A DNA stretch of 18,811 nucleotides from contig DAOUUM010000016.1 in assembly GCA_030668165.1 (NCBI GenBank), forward strand, positions 1-18,811, given 5' to 3'. Source of the stretch: Candidatus Heimdallarchaeota archaeon (lineage in GTDB: Archaea; Asgardarchaeota; Heimdallarchaeia; Heimdallarchaeales; Kariarchaeaceae). The position numbers were made by a program, and so were the translations under genes. Shown one piece after another: positions 1-7,767 of the stretch. Position 1 is the first letter of the stretch, and each line of letters opens with the position of its first letter. A model generated the notes under the pieces. That model saw only the letters and a list, made by a program, of their open reading frames with translations. It did no database searches and was not told where the DNA came from.

Positions 1-655
1 TACTATCTTGATCATCGTATTTGGTATCACTGTAATTTACCTTATTTCCCGAATTAAAATCATGGGAGAGGAGAATTACATAATTGTGCAGAGGAGGGGG
101 AAAATTATTATTGAGCGATATGGAGGGTTTGTATTTTTAGTACCCTTCATTGATTCAATTACTATTTTATCGACTCTAATTAATGAAACTCCAGTTGATA
201 CTGTGTTATTCCATGAAGAATTTTTTCTGCAAATGAATGTGAATTTAAAATGGCAGATTAACAGTCCAAGAGAAGCATTTTTTGGATTTGACTTACAAAA
301 CAAAAATAAAATTATAAGATTTCTAGGTATGGAATTAGGCGAGATACTAGTTTCTATTTTCAAATATATTACAGTAGGATCTGATATGGATCAAACCATT
401 GCTGATTCAGAAACATTAAGCATTAATTTGAAAGATGAATTGGATACAATACTAGCCAAGAAAGGTATTACAATCACTCATTTTGAACTGGTCAAAATTG
501 ATAAGATTGATCCAATTGTGTTTGAGAAGATTAAATCTAAGTTTCAAAGATTGAACTTGAGAAGACATAAATCCGACAGGGAATTGTTAAAAGATAAGGC
601 AAAATTCGAATTAGGTAGACAGGAAGTATGGATGCGAGCTCTTAAGGGATGGTAA
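1..655 (+). CDS. SPFH/band-7 domain membrane protein, 5' end outside window
   Basis: The frame is open to the left edge. The first possible start visible is a TTG at position 8, but the frame continues upstream with no stop, so the true start is probably outside. A hydrophobic segment (about residues 1-17 counted from the TTG) precedes a short positively charged stretch and a motif typical of SPFH/band-7 proteins: VQRRGKIIIERYGG followed by FLVPFID (residues 27-48). Such proteins (stomatin, prohibitin, flotillin and HflK/C relatives) anchor by the N terminus and oligomerise on membranes, scaffolding microdomains or controlling membrane proteases. The visible 215 residues cover the SPFH core and a short basic tail, without the long Ala/Glu coiled coil of flotillins. 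The last 96 codons are duplicated downstream at 816-1106. Family assignment is fairly secure; the specific role is unknown. Confidence 0.75.
   Translation, partial: TILIIVFGITVIYLISRIKIMGEENYIIVQRRGKIIIERYGGFVFLVPFIDSITILSTLINETPVDTVLFHEEFFLQMNVNLKWQINSPREAFFGFDLQNKNKIIRFLGMELGEILVSIFKYITVGSDMDQTIADSETLSINLKDELDTILAKKGITITHFELVKIDKIDPIVFEKIKSKFQRLNLRRHKSDRELLKDKAKFELGRQEVWMRALKGW
365..655 (+). repeat. Direct repeat, copy 1 (291 bp, offset 451 bp to copy 2)
   Basis: This is the left copy of a direct repeat whose right copy is 816-1106. Similarity begins abruptly at the shared bases TATATTACAGTAGGATCTG and ends at the shared stop codon. The flanks (656-815 against the sequence left of 365) show no obvious relation. 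Most differences in the first 250 bp are single-base changes; the last 40 bp diverge strongly. Confidence 0.75.
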
Positions 656-815
656 TATATAAATTAAATTTATTCACCTTTGATATATAAACCAAATAAT
701 GCATCATCTCTAAAGATATTCAAATTTATTTGCCAATTGCAAATAGTGGTCTGGATAGTGAGTGTAAGTATTTCCTCTGAAAATTACATGAGGAACCCAT
801 TCAGTTGGCATTGCT
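656..815 (+). promoter_or_regulatory. Spacer between SPFH copies with a TATA-like box
   Basis: The 160 bp spacer has a good archaeal TATA-like sequence, GATATATAAACC, at about 682-693. Transcription would start near 714, but no convincing reading frame follows within the spacer. The box may drive the headless copy or be a relic of the promoter of the original second gene. Nothing else was recognised here. Confidence 0.3.
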
Positions 816-1106
816 TATATTACAGTAGGATCTGATATGGATCAAATCATTGCTGATTCAGAAACATTAAGTATTAATTTGAAAGATGAATTGGATACAA
901 TACTAGCCAAGCAAGGTATTACAATTACTCATTTTGAACTGGTCAAAATTGATAAGATTGATCCAATTGAGTTTGAGAAGATTAAATCTAAGTATCAAAG
1001 ATTGAACTTGAGAAAACATAAATCCGACAGGGAATTGAATAAGGATAAGGCAAAATTCGAATTGGGTGGACAAGAGGCATATATTAGATCCCGAATGTGG
1101 GGATAA
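816..1106 (+). pseudogene. Headless tandem copy of the SPFH protein C-terminal third
   Basis: This stretch aligns without any indel to 365-655, at a constant offset of 451 bp and in the same reading frame, ending at a stop in the same position. By hand count about 81 of 96 residues match. Only six differ in the first 83, and the last dozen are largely rearranged. The copied frame is open only back to 792, because a TGA lies at 789-791, and contains no start before ATG 837. A product would therefore be 89 residues: the end of the SPFH domain without its membrane segment or N-terminal half. It is most simply a decaying fragment of a second paralogue or an incomplete tandem duplication. The intact frame leaves open a small translated protein. 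Confidence 0.6.
816..1106 (+). repeat. Direct repeat, copy 2
   Basis: This is the right copy of the 291 bp direct repeat described for 365-655, and it keeps the reading frame of copy 1. Left of 816 the sequence is unlike the corresponding part of the complete gene, so the duplication boundary lies within the coding region. Confidence 0.75.
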
Positions 1107-1308
1107 CCTAATTTACTGAGAGAACTTAATACTTATTTAAAATAATAATAAAAATAATATGAGAATTTTTGAGATATTAACTCCTTGCTAATCCTGTAGC
1201 AGCAAACAATCATGAAACTGGATAAGGTTAAAATAATTGGTGATAATATTGCAGAATTATACCCGATTGTGATTATATTCAAAAATCTTATACCTCTATG
1301 ATACACAT
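1107..1308 (+). promoter_or_regulatory. Upstream region of the 1309 membrane protein gene
   Basis: The 202 bp non-coding stretch is very A+T-rich. A TATA-like TATTTAAAATA lies at about 1132-1142, which would place a transcript start near 1165 and leave a leader of about 145 nt. That is unlike the nearly leaderless genes elsewhere in the window. A 29-codon frame (1212-1301, ATG to TGA) lies just ahead of the gene but has no independent support. Confidence 0.25.
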
Positions 1309-2004
1309 ATGCATGATGAAGACCCCTCTTTAGAAAAACCAAAATATGATACACCAAGAGCTTTGAGTTTTTGGAATCGCAATATATGGCTAATCACCTT
1401 ATTTCAAGTTGCATTTTTGTTTATACTAATTTCCACCATGATAATTGCAATACCATCAGTGATGGATTATTTGAATATCGAATACGACGCTGCGATGACA
1501 ATATTTCCATTTTTAGCCTATATTCCCCACACCTTATCGATAATTATTATTCTTCAAATAATAAAACGGATAATTGAACGCTCAGTAGAGGACAAAGGGA
1601 TTGATTTTTACTCTCTATTTCAATGGGACAAAGATTATTCCAAGAAAATTAATCTAGTTAGAAAGGTTAGCATTAGTTTGGTAATTTTTATCACTGCAAT
1701 CTCGTGGATATTTGGAATCGCTACTATCCCAATGGGGGAATCTTTGTTATTTTCACCTATGAATATGATTACTCTATCCTCAACACTTTCATTCCTTGTT
1801 ATCTGGCTAAGTCTCGGGATTACTCAGGAAAGCAGGAAAGCAGTTCTATATTTATTAATATTATTGGTATTTAACTCACTACTTCATACATGGGCAGTGG
1901 TCCTTGCAGATGATACACTTGTTCTACCTTTTACTTTGAGTTATCAAGTTCTTGCGATTGTACTTTGTGGTTTTCGATGGCTAAATCTCCAATTTATGCA
2001 ATAA
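1309..2004 (+). CDS. Six-helix integral membrane protein, family unknown
   Basis: The 231-residue protein has about six hydrophobic segments, at roughly 27-49, 62-84, 119-139, 152-171, 177-198 and 205-222. The N terminus is polar and acidic (about 24 residues). A charged loop lies between helices 2 and 3 (about 86-118) and contains several Lys/Arg and Asp residues. There is no signal peptide, recognisable transporter motif or conserved charged residue inside the helices that would suggest a transport or enzyme class. ATG 1309 is the first start after an in-frame stop at 1270-1272. It is likely transcribed alone: the SPFH fragment ends 202 bp upstream, and the next gene converges from the other strand. 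I do not recognise the family; a general membrane protein is all that can be supported. Confidence 0.7.
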   Translation: MHDEDPSLEKPKYDTPRALSFWNRNIWLITLFQVAFLFILISTMIIAIPSVMDYLNIEYDAAMTIFPFLAYIPHTLSIIIILQIIKRIIERSVEDKGIDFYSLFQWDKDYSKKINLVRKVSISLVIFITAISWIFGIATIPMGESLLFSPMNMITLSSTLSFLVIWLSLGITQESRKAVLYLLILLVFNSLLHTWAVVLADDTLVLPFTLSYQVLAIVLCGFRWLNLQFMQ

Positions 2005-2128
2005 TGGAACCAATTTATTAGCTGCATCAACATTTATTGGCGAACCAAATATTGATAATATTAATGAATCACGGGGATAATTTATATGAGATCTCTAGGT
2101 ACTACCTAAATTGAATAGTTAAAGTGAT

Positions 2129-4090
2129 TCAATACTTATCAAAGAAGTCAATCATACGTTTTAACCTATCAACAACATGCTCAGGTTCACCAGATCTGGA
2201 TAACTCATGGCCATCTCTTGGATATCTGACAAACTCAACATCTTTGTTATGAATTTTAAGTGCACCAAAAAATTCCTCCGCCTGTGAGATAGGTACTCTG
2301 TAATCATTTTCAGAATGGATAATTAACAGGGGTGTCTTGATTTCCTTGGCCCTTCCAACAGGAGATAATGCAAATACCTCATTTAGGTTATCCCATACCT
2401 CACCCTGCATCTCATGTATGGCGAAGAAGGGAATATCTGTACTGGCCCAGAAATTGGCCATATTATAGACCCCTCGTTGAGCACATCCTGCCTTGAAACG
2501 ATGATCCCGGGAAATGAGGTTTGCCACCTGAAATCCAGCGTATGAACCACCAGTGGTATAAAGACGATCTGGATTAACCCGATCGATAAAATGGTCAACC
2601 CCTGATAACAGATCACGTGCATCCTCAAGCCCCCATTTTGCTGTGATTAACTGGGAGAATTTTTCACCATACCCACCGCTACCAATTGGGTTCATAGCCA
2701 GTACACTATAGCCTCGAGATACAGTTACCTGCCATTCATGGAACATGGATCCTGCATTGTTCCACATAAAATGAGGGCCTCCGTGTATGGATAACACCAG
2801 TGGGGGTTTTTCCTCATTACCATCAATCTTGGAAGCATCGAAAAACCAGCCTTGGTATTTTACGCCTTCAGGGTTCTCCAGCCAGAATTCTTCGGGTTCA
2901 ACCACTATCCTGTCTTTGATTAATTCTTCATTTGGATCATAAATCAGTGTTTTACCCTCTTCTTTAGTCCATTTCCAGAGTGCTGAAGGGTGCATTGGAT
3001 CAGTAGCCGTGAAATAATACTCTTCACCCTCAACATCAAATTCCTCAATTGATGAATCGGTATCAAATAATTTATTAAATTCCTTTGTTTCAATATTGTA
3101 CCTGCGTAAATCTGTATATCCATAATCATCAACAGATACCATCAGTGCAGTGGGTGAGACCCACTTTAGCTGATTAAGGCTTCTATCAAGATCTAGGTTG
3201 ATAATGCTATTTGTTCCATCATCATTGACAATTGCCCATTTGGTATTCTGACCAGCAGTTTCACGATCTCCACCGACTTCAATCATGATTTTACCCCTCT
3301 CACTCACTTCTGGTGCTTGTGCAAAGTTTAATTTATCAAATTCGCAGATTACCTCACCCAGACTCTGATCCTCAATGTTGAACTTGATCAGCTCAGTCTC
3401 GATATTTGTTTCAATTGGTTCCTTGCGCTTTGCATTCGCCACAACATGATTGTCGTCCAACCATTTTGCACCTGTATAGTTAAATTCACCCTCAGAAATT
3501 CTTTTTATCTTTTGATTTGCAATATTTACCACATGAAGATGGTTATAGAGACCAACAGGGTGAAATGCAGTTCCGGACCTATAAACTAGTTTGGTAAGTA
3601 CTTTGGGATCGATCTTATTTTTGTCATCTTCTTCCTCTCTCAATTTCTTTATATTAGATTCGAGTTTGCTGAGTTCCTCATCCTCGATTTCCTTAACGGG
3701 ATCAATCATTGCAGAAAAAATAATATTCTTTGAATCGGGGCTCCATTGTGGATTGGATACTCCTTTATCCATATTTGTTAACCTGGCTGATTCTCCACCA
3801 TCTAGATATATCATGTACAACTGGACCTTATCCTTTCTGTTGGATAGAAATGCCAATTTATCACCATCAGGTGAGAATATGGGATTAAAATCTTTTAATC
3901 CATCAATATCAGATGAAGTAAATTTTCGTATTTTATCTGTATCTCGATCAAGTATTTTGATATGTGATTTATATTTGTTATCAGATCTATTCACCGATTG
4001 CTCAACGAAAGCAAGCAAATTATTGTTCACTTTGACATTTAGCACTTTATTTAATTTGTAATAATCCTCTTCTACAATTCGAGTACTCAT
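2129..4090 (-). CDS. S9 family prolyl oligopeptidase-type serine peptidase (acylaminoacyl/dipeptidyl peptidase-like)
   Basis: The 653-residue protein has the usual two-part S9 layout. The N-terminal part (about 1-400) is a beta-propeller with WD40-like/TolB-like repeats, for example FSPDGDKLAFLSNR and WSPDSKNIIFSA near residues 70-130. The C-terminal part (about 405-653) is an alpha/beta hydrolase. The oxyanion-hole motif HGGP is at 436-439. The catalytic Ser516 sits in GGSYAGFQ, Asp596 in SENDYRVP and His628 in DGHELSR, so the triad is complete. The enzyme should cleave short peptides that can enter the propeller; acylaminoacyl peptidase is the likeliest subtype, but specificity cannot be read. 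There is no signal peptide or membrane segment, so it is cytosolic. ATG 4090 has a TATA-like box about 26 nt upstream, suggesting its own leaderless transcript, although the gene follows the MoxR operon by only 65 bp. Confidence 0.93.
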   Translation of the reverse strand: MSTRIVEEDYYKLNKVLNVKVNNNLLAFVEQSVNRSDNKYKSHIKILDRDTDKIRKFTSSDIDGLKDFNPIFSPDGDKLAFLSNRKDKVQLYMIYLDGGESARLTNMDKGVSNPQWSPDSKNIIFSAMIDPVKEIEDEELSKLESNIKKLREEEDDKNKIDPKVLTKLVYRSGTAFHPVGLYNHLHVVNIANQKIKRISEGEFNYTGAKWLDDNHVVANAKRKEPIETNIETELIKFNIEDQSLGEVICEFDKLNFAQAPEVSERGKIMIEVGGDRETAGQNTKWAIVNDDGTNSIINLDLDRSLNQLKWVSPTALMVSVDDYGYTDLRRYNIETKEFNKLFDTDSSIEEFDVEGEEYYFTATDPMHPSALWKWTKEEGKTLIYDPNEELIKDRIVVEPEEFWLENPEGVKYQGWFFDASKIDGNEEKPPLVLSIHGGPHFMWNNAGSMFHEWQVTVSRGYSVLAMNPIGSGGYGEKFSQLITAKWGLEDARDLLSGVDHFIDRVNPDRLYTTGGSYAGFQVANLISRDHRFKAGCAQRGVYNMANFWASTDIPFFAIHEMQGEVWDNLNEVFALSPVGRAKEIKTPLLIIHSENDYRVPISQAEEFFGALKIHNKDVEFVRYPRDGHELSRSGEPEHVVDRLKRMIDFFDKY

Positions 4091-4110
4091 TGTATTATCT
4101 AAGCTGATCT

Positions 4111-4121
4111 ATTTTTTAAAG
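4111..4121 (-). promoter_or_regulatory. TATA-like box for the S9 peptidase gene
   Basis: The minus-strand sequence CTTTAAAAAAT is centred about 26 nt before ATG 4090. This is the normal archaeal distance from TATA box to transcription start, so transcription would begin at or next to the start codon. It suggests the peptidase can be transcribed independently of the operon ending at 4156. Confidence 0.45.
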
Positions 4122-4155
4122 TTGGTTTGACGGAAAAAATTCTTTGATTCCGAAT

Positions 4156-4833
4156 TCACTTATTTTTATCCTTCTTCTTGATATAATATTCTGCAACTAA
4201 ATTTTGGGCTGTTCTTCTCAGTTGTAATTTCATCCTCTCAGCAGATTCAAATTCAAGAGTAGCAAATGACCCCTTAGTTACCCAATCAGCAGGCCTTGTT
4301 CTATTCAAAGCAAAACTCAGTAGGGTAACATCATTATTATCTATCACATAATGACTTGTACCCATGCATAATCCAGAATAGATGTTGGCAGGATCAATAC
4401 CCGGCATACAAAGCATCTTATCAAAAACAGATAATAATTCGTTTGTATCCTCCAAAGTATCTGTTATCACGCATATTTTGAAAACAAACCAATTTCTGTT
4501 CTTCCAATCATCAAGTGACCAACCCAACTGATCCACAATTACTTGAATTATATTCTTCTCATCAGGGCTTAGTTTTGCGTCCTTTCTGGCCAAAGACATT
4601 GCATTTTCAATCATTGTTCTACTGGTATTTTTCAGTAATTTTGCAATTGCTTCTTTTGTTTTTACTTTTTTCAACTCATTATCCAGTTGAGATTGTGCAC
4701 TCTCCATATCCACTTTTATTTGATCCAATAATTCCTCTTCTTCTCTAGTAATTATTCCATCTTCCTCAGCTTTTGCCACCAAGGCCTCTAGTAATTGTTT
4801 TAATGAGAACGATTTTTCATCATTGTTCATCAT
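4156..4833 (-). CDS. Soluble TerB-like helical protein, last gene of the MoxR operon
   Basis: The 225-residue protein is soluble, charged and mainly helical. Two stretches resemble the repeats of TerB-like (tellurite-resistance TerB/DjlA) domains: AKAEEDGIITREEEELLDQI (about 20-39) and ARKDAKLSPDEKNIIQVIVD (about 82-101). Both follow the pattern A-x-x-D-x-x-[IL]-[ST]-x-x-E, but the acidic positions of the second are partly altered. The C-terminal half (about 112-225) is not recognised and ends in a Lys-rich tail. The start ATG 4833 lies inside the preceding membrane protein gene (14 bp overlap), so translation is probably coupled; a second ATG follows at once. Context makes it a cytoplasmic partner of the MoxR/DUF58 module. 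The TerB assignment rests on pattern only. Confidence 0.6.
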   Translation of the reverse strand: MMNNDEKSFSLKQLLEALVAKAEEDGIITREEEELLDQIKVDMESAQSQLDNELKKVKTKEAIAKLLKNTSRTMIENAMSLARKDAKLSPDEKNIIQVIVDQLGWSLDDWKNRNWFVFKICVITDTLEDTNELLSVFDKMLCMPGIDPANIYSGLCMGTSHYVIDNNDVTLLSFALNRTRPADWVTKGSFATLEFESAERMKLQLRRTAQNLVAEYYIKKKDKNK

Positions 4834-5506
4834 TTTTCTTTTTCCGTCTTATCCTAGGATACAGATTTGGTATAAAATATATTATCAAAACAATAATTGC
4901 CAATGCACTCACAATTTGAAATATGATCGCATTTCTTTCATCAATAAGTGGATTAATCAGGTAAAGCAGGGACATGAAGACCAGTCCAATGACTGCACTA
5001 AATCCATGATTAACATAGATCCAATTCAATCTGTCATCGATATAGACCATACTCTCCTCAACAATAGTAATTAATGATTTCTCATATTTGATGGTGTTTG
5101 AGAATGATTGGGTTCTCTGAAGGCGACTCATGAGCACAGAGATATCTGAGTGAAACATCACTGCTGAAACGTATATCAGTACCGAGAGGAGGATTGAATC
5201 CGTGAAATCAATCATATAGTATAAACCAAGTAAACCAGTTAATCTGACAACCCAAACAGGTTTTGAAATGGGATGGTCCCCAGCAATATAAACCACCATA
5301 TACAGGAAAAATAAAGAAATTGCACCCCAAATTAGCAGATTAAATGAACCAAGTTGAAAAAATAGAATTATCCCATAGAAGAACAGCCACCAAGTGCCTG
5401 CCAGTTGAGTTAATCCAATGGACATCTTGTTTAATTTTTTTATGTGAGTTAATTTTTCTACATACTGATCCATTGTATAGTCAACATTGGGTTCCATGAA
5501 TTTCAT
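4820..5506 (-). CDS. Six-helix membrane protein in the MoxR/DUF58 operon
   Basis: The 228-residue protein has hydrophobic segments at about 30-50, 55-75, 84-100, 103-118, 166-186 and 193-213. A cytoplasmic-type basic tail (RIRRKKKN) ends the protein, and a soluble loop of about 45 residues lies between helices 4 and 5. The family is not recognised. ATG 5506 overlaps the DUF58 stop codon in the arrangement ATGA. A strong Shine-Dalgarno sequence, GGAGGG, lies 7 nt upstream inside the DUF58 gene, so translation is coupled to DUF58. Its 3' end overlaps the TerB-like gene by 14 bp. The tight packing argues that it is a membrane component of the same complex. No function can be assigned from the sequence alone. 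Confidence 0.75.
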   Translation of the reverse strand: MKFMEPNVDYTMDQYVEKLTHIKKLNKMSIGLTQLAGTWWLFFYGIILFFQLGSFNLLIWGAISLFFLYMVVYIAGDHPISKPVWVVRLTGLLGLYYMIDFTDSILLSVLIYVSAVMFHSDISVLMSRLQRTQSFSNTIKYEKSLITIVEESMVYIDDRLNWIYVNHGFSAVIGLVFMSLLYLINPLIDERNAIIFQIVSALAIIVLIIYFIPNLYPRIRRKKKNDEQ

Positions 5507-6759
5507 TTTTCAGCCCTCCACATGCCTATCGATTTATCAAATGGAATTGATGGAAGCCATTCAAAAATTCTAATATCCTTTTGCAACATATGTCTATTGA
5601 TAACAAGTTTTCTCAAATCAATTAATGATTTACTGAGAGTGAGAATATTATTTGAAATTGATGGAATAGGGGTTAGGGAAGGTGCCAATATTGTGACATT
5701 ACCAAGTTTACAGAGTGTATCGGTTAATATTAATGAATCGTTGAGATTGTTCAGTGAGGAGAATAAAATTACCTCGTTATGAACTACTTTTGTTTTGAAA
5801 ACAGCTTGTTCCAAACGTTGTTTGAATAAGTCTCGATTTTTAATATATCCAATGCTCTGGGTATTTGTCAAATGCTCCGTAATCTCAAGCAGGTGTCTTC
5901 TACCACTTCTTGCGGGTATGTAGTGAATGAACTCACCCAAAGTGATAAGCCCTATTTTTGAACGATAATTAGACAAGAATTTGGCCATACCCAATGCAGA
6001 TCTCACCGAAGCATCTGCTATATCTTTTGATTCCTCGGTCAAATCCAGCACCATAATGATATTTGTGGCTCTATTCAACTCGTATTCGTTTGAATGAAGT
6101 AACCTGTAACGTGCAGTTTGCTTCCAGTTTATTCTTCTTAAGGTATCACCTCTGCGATATTCACGAACTCCTGCAAAATCCAATCCATCGCCAACCAATT
6201 TGGATTTGAATAAGCCACCCAATTTAGTTAGAAACTCTGGGGGTATGGTGTATTGGCTTACGGGTTCTGGATATGGAATTATTATCACCTGTTTCAAGCT
6301 TTCATAATCCCAAACATCGTGATATACCTCACCTTCGCTGTGATATCTAATTTTGATGGGTCCCAAAACATACTTCCCCCTCGTTCTGAAGGATACATTA
6401 TACGTGAATATTTTTGTCTCCTCTTGAGGAATTAATAAGACAAAGAGATTTGACCCCTCCCAGATAGACGTATCTTCTGGTAGATTATCAAAAATCTCTC
6501 CTCTGAAAATTTTATCAGAATTGTTGGTGATGGTTAGTGTGACCTTTATCTGATCATTTTCTTGAAATCTCTTTCCAGAAACTGTTCTTTCTATGGATAA
6601 TTCCCTATTGAAGTCCTCTTTACTTCTTGTTTTGGCAAAAAGCAGAAAGAAAAACACCACAACTCCGATTAAAAATGCGAACTCATGAGTTAAAAAAACC
6701 ATCAAGAATAGCATTGCAACTACCCAAGATGAATTAATTACATGGTGATTGAGTTCCAT
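5503..6759 (-). CDS. DUF58 family membrane protein, MoxR partner
   Basis: The 418-residue protein starts with two hydrophobic segments (about 11-23 and 27-42). A beta-rich extracellular-type domain follows (about 55-160). The DUF58 signature is at about 190-216: GDGLDFAGVREYRRGDTLRR, then INWKQTAR. A von Willebrand-like core comes next, with MVLDLTEES at 236-244, where the metal-site motif is incomplete. DUF58 proteins occur beside MoxR AAA+ ATPases and are thought to act with them in folding, assembling or activating target proteins, often metal-dependent ones. It starts 6 bp after the MoxR stop, with a weak SD (GGAG) 9 nt ahead of the ATG, and overlaps the next gene by 4 bp. The length agrees with the longer DUF58 proteins. 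The family is secure; the client is unknown. Confidence 0.92.
   Translation of the reverse strand: MELNHHVINSSWVVAMLFLMVFLTHEFAFLIGVVVFFFLLFAKTRSKEDFNRELSIERTVSGKRFQENDQIKVTLTITNNSDKIFRGEIFDNLPEDTSIWEGSNLFVLLIPQEETKIFTYNVSFRTRGKYVLGPIKIRYHSEGEVYHDVWDYESLKQVIIIPYPEPVSQYTIPPEFLTKLGGLFKSKLVGDGLDFAGVREYRRGDTLRRINWKQTARYRLLHSNEYELNRATNIIMVLDLTEESKDIADASVRSALGMAKFLSNYRSKIGLITLGEFIHYIPARSGRRHLLEITEHLTNTQSIGYIKNRDLFKQRLEQAVFKTKVVHNEVILFSSLNNLNDSLILTDTLCKLGNVTILAPSLTPIPSISNNILTLSKSLIDLRKLVINRHMLQKDIRIFEWLPSIPFDKSIGMWRAEK
5514..5519 (-). promoter_or_regulatory. Shine-Dalgarno site for the 5506 gene
   Basis: The minus-strand hexamer GGAGGG lies 7 nt before ATG 5506, within the last codons of the DUF58 gene. 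It matches the anti-SD end of archaeal 16S rRNA and decides the start of the overlapping gene. Internal operon genes here thus use SD-led initiation, in contrast to the probably leaderless first genes. Confidence 0.7.
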
Positions 6760-6765
6760 TCCAAT

Positions 6766-7710
6766 TTACTCCAGTCTAGGTGCAGTAATTTGTTGTAATA
6801 TATCTCGCAATATTACTTCTGGAGAAATTCCAGAGAGTAAATCACCAGACCTTAGTATAATTCTGTGCCCAAGTACATAGATGAACACGTCCTGTACATC
6901 CTGTGGATTTACAAAATTACGACCATCAATCAGTGCCCATGCTCTTGAGATAAGCATCAAACCGAGTGAACCTCTGGGAGATGCTCCCACATTAATTTTT
7001 GAATCTTGTCTGGTTGCATGAACAAGTGCAGTGATATATTCTATTATGGCATCGTCAACATGCACTTCCTCGACTAATTGCTGTAATTCCATTAATTCTT
7101 CATGGTTAACAATTTGATCTAGATTGAAAGATTCAGATTTTCTATTTATTCTTCTTCTAATAATTTCTTGTTCTTCTTCCATGCTAGGATAGCCAACATC
7201 TGTTTTTATCAGAAATCGGTCCAACTGGGCCTCGGGTAGGGGAAAAGTTCCTTCAAATTCCAGGGGATTTTGTGTTGCAAGCACAATAAATGGTGGACCG
7301 AGTTCTCTCGTCACACCGTCAAGAGTGACCTGTTTCTCCTGCATGGCTTCCAGTAAGGCTGATTGGGTTTTTGGTGATGCCCTATTTATCTCATCGGCCA
7401 ATAGTAGAGAGCAGAACAATGGCCCCTTTTTGAATTCAAATTCATTTACTTTCATATTGTATACTGATACTCCTGAAATATCTGCAGGTAGCAGATCTGG
7501 AGTAAATGAAACTCTATTGAAATCCAGGCCGAGTACCATTGAAAAGGCACGGGCGATCATGGTCTTTGCCAATCCGGGTACATCATGAAATAGAATATGT
7601 CCATCAGCGAGAATACCAGCCAAAATTCTTTGTAAGAGTAGTTCTTTTCCAACTATCACCTTAGAAACTTCATCGAGTATTTTTTTAATTGTAATATCTG
7701 GTTTTAGCAT
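6766..7710 (-). CDS. MoxR family AAA+ ATPase
   Basis: The 314-residue protein shows the full MoxR layout. The P-loop is HDVPGLAKT (42-50). Walker B is LLADEINRA (103-111), sensor 1 is ATQNPLEFEGTFPLPEAQ (145-162), an arginine-finger region is LDRF (163-166), and sensor 2 is ASPRGSLGL (243-251, Arg246). MoxR ATPases are hexameric chaperone-like motors that remodel or load cofactor into proteins carrying vWA domains, and they are usually encoded next to DUF58. The operon position between the small membrane protein (57 bp gap) and DUF58 (6 bp gap) fits this. A TATA-like ACTAAATTAC about 31 nt before ATG 7710 could be an internal promoter. Length and motifs are normal for the family. Confidence 0.97.
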   Translation of the reverse strand: MLKPDITIKKILDEVSKVIVGKELLLQRILAGILADGHILFHDVPGLAKTMIARAFSMVLGLDFNRVSFTPDLLPADISGVSVYNMKVNEFEFKKGPLFCSLLLADEINRASPKTQSALLEAMQEKQVTLDGVTRELGPPFIVLATQNPLEFEGTFPLPEAQLDRFLIKTDVGYPSMEEEQEIIRRRINRKSESFNLDQIVNHEELMELQQLVEEVHVDDAIIEYITALVHATRQDSKINVGASPRGSLGLMLISRAWALIDGRNFVNPQDVQDVFIYVLGHRIILRSGDLLSGISPEVILRDILQQITAPRLE

Positions 7711-7767
7711 TCGTCAAACCAGTTTTTGTTCACATAGTAATTTAGTTTTCCGTCAATAACTAAAAAT

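Noticed and set aside
746..835. Short GTG-started frame running into the second SPFH copy in another frame
   Set aside because: It overlaps the repeat in a frame that is not conserved and has no supporting signal beyond a nearby TATA-like box.
837..1106. Second SPFH copy as an ordinary functional gene
   Set aside because: It lacks the membrane segment and the N-terminal half of the SPFH domain, and an in-frame stop at 789-791 excludes a longer version. It is recorded as a pseudogene with an open alternative.
1212..1301. 29-codon frame ending 7 bp before the 1309 gene
   Set aside because: There is no ribosome site, recognisable peptide or codon evidence; such short frames are expected by chance in A+T-rich DNA.
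2005..2128. Terminator between the convergent genes
   Set aside because: The gap is A+T-rich, but no clear hairpin or long T-run on either strand could be assigned with confidence.
3591..4061. 156-codon frame opposite the S9 peptidase gene
   Set aside because: It is Ser/Leu-rich antisense shadow sequence; the opposite strand has a full catalytic triad and propeller repeats.
4125..7760. Repeated TTGACGGAAAA-like words upstream of the S9 and MoxR genes as a possible operator
   Set aside because: The two occurrences lie on opposite strands relative to their genes and at different distances, so chance is the simpler explanation.
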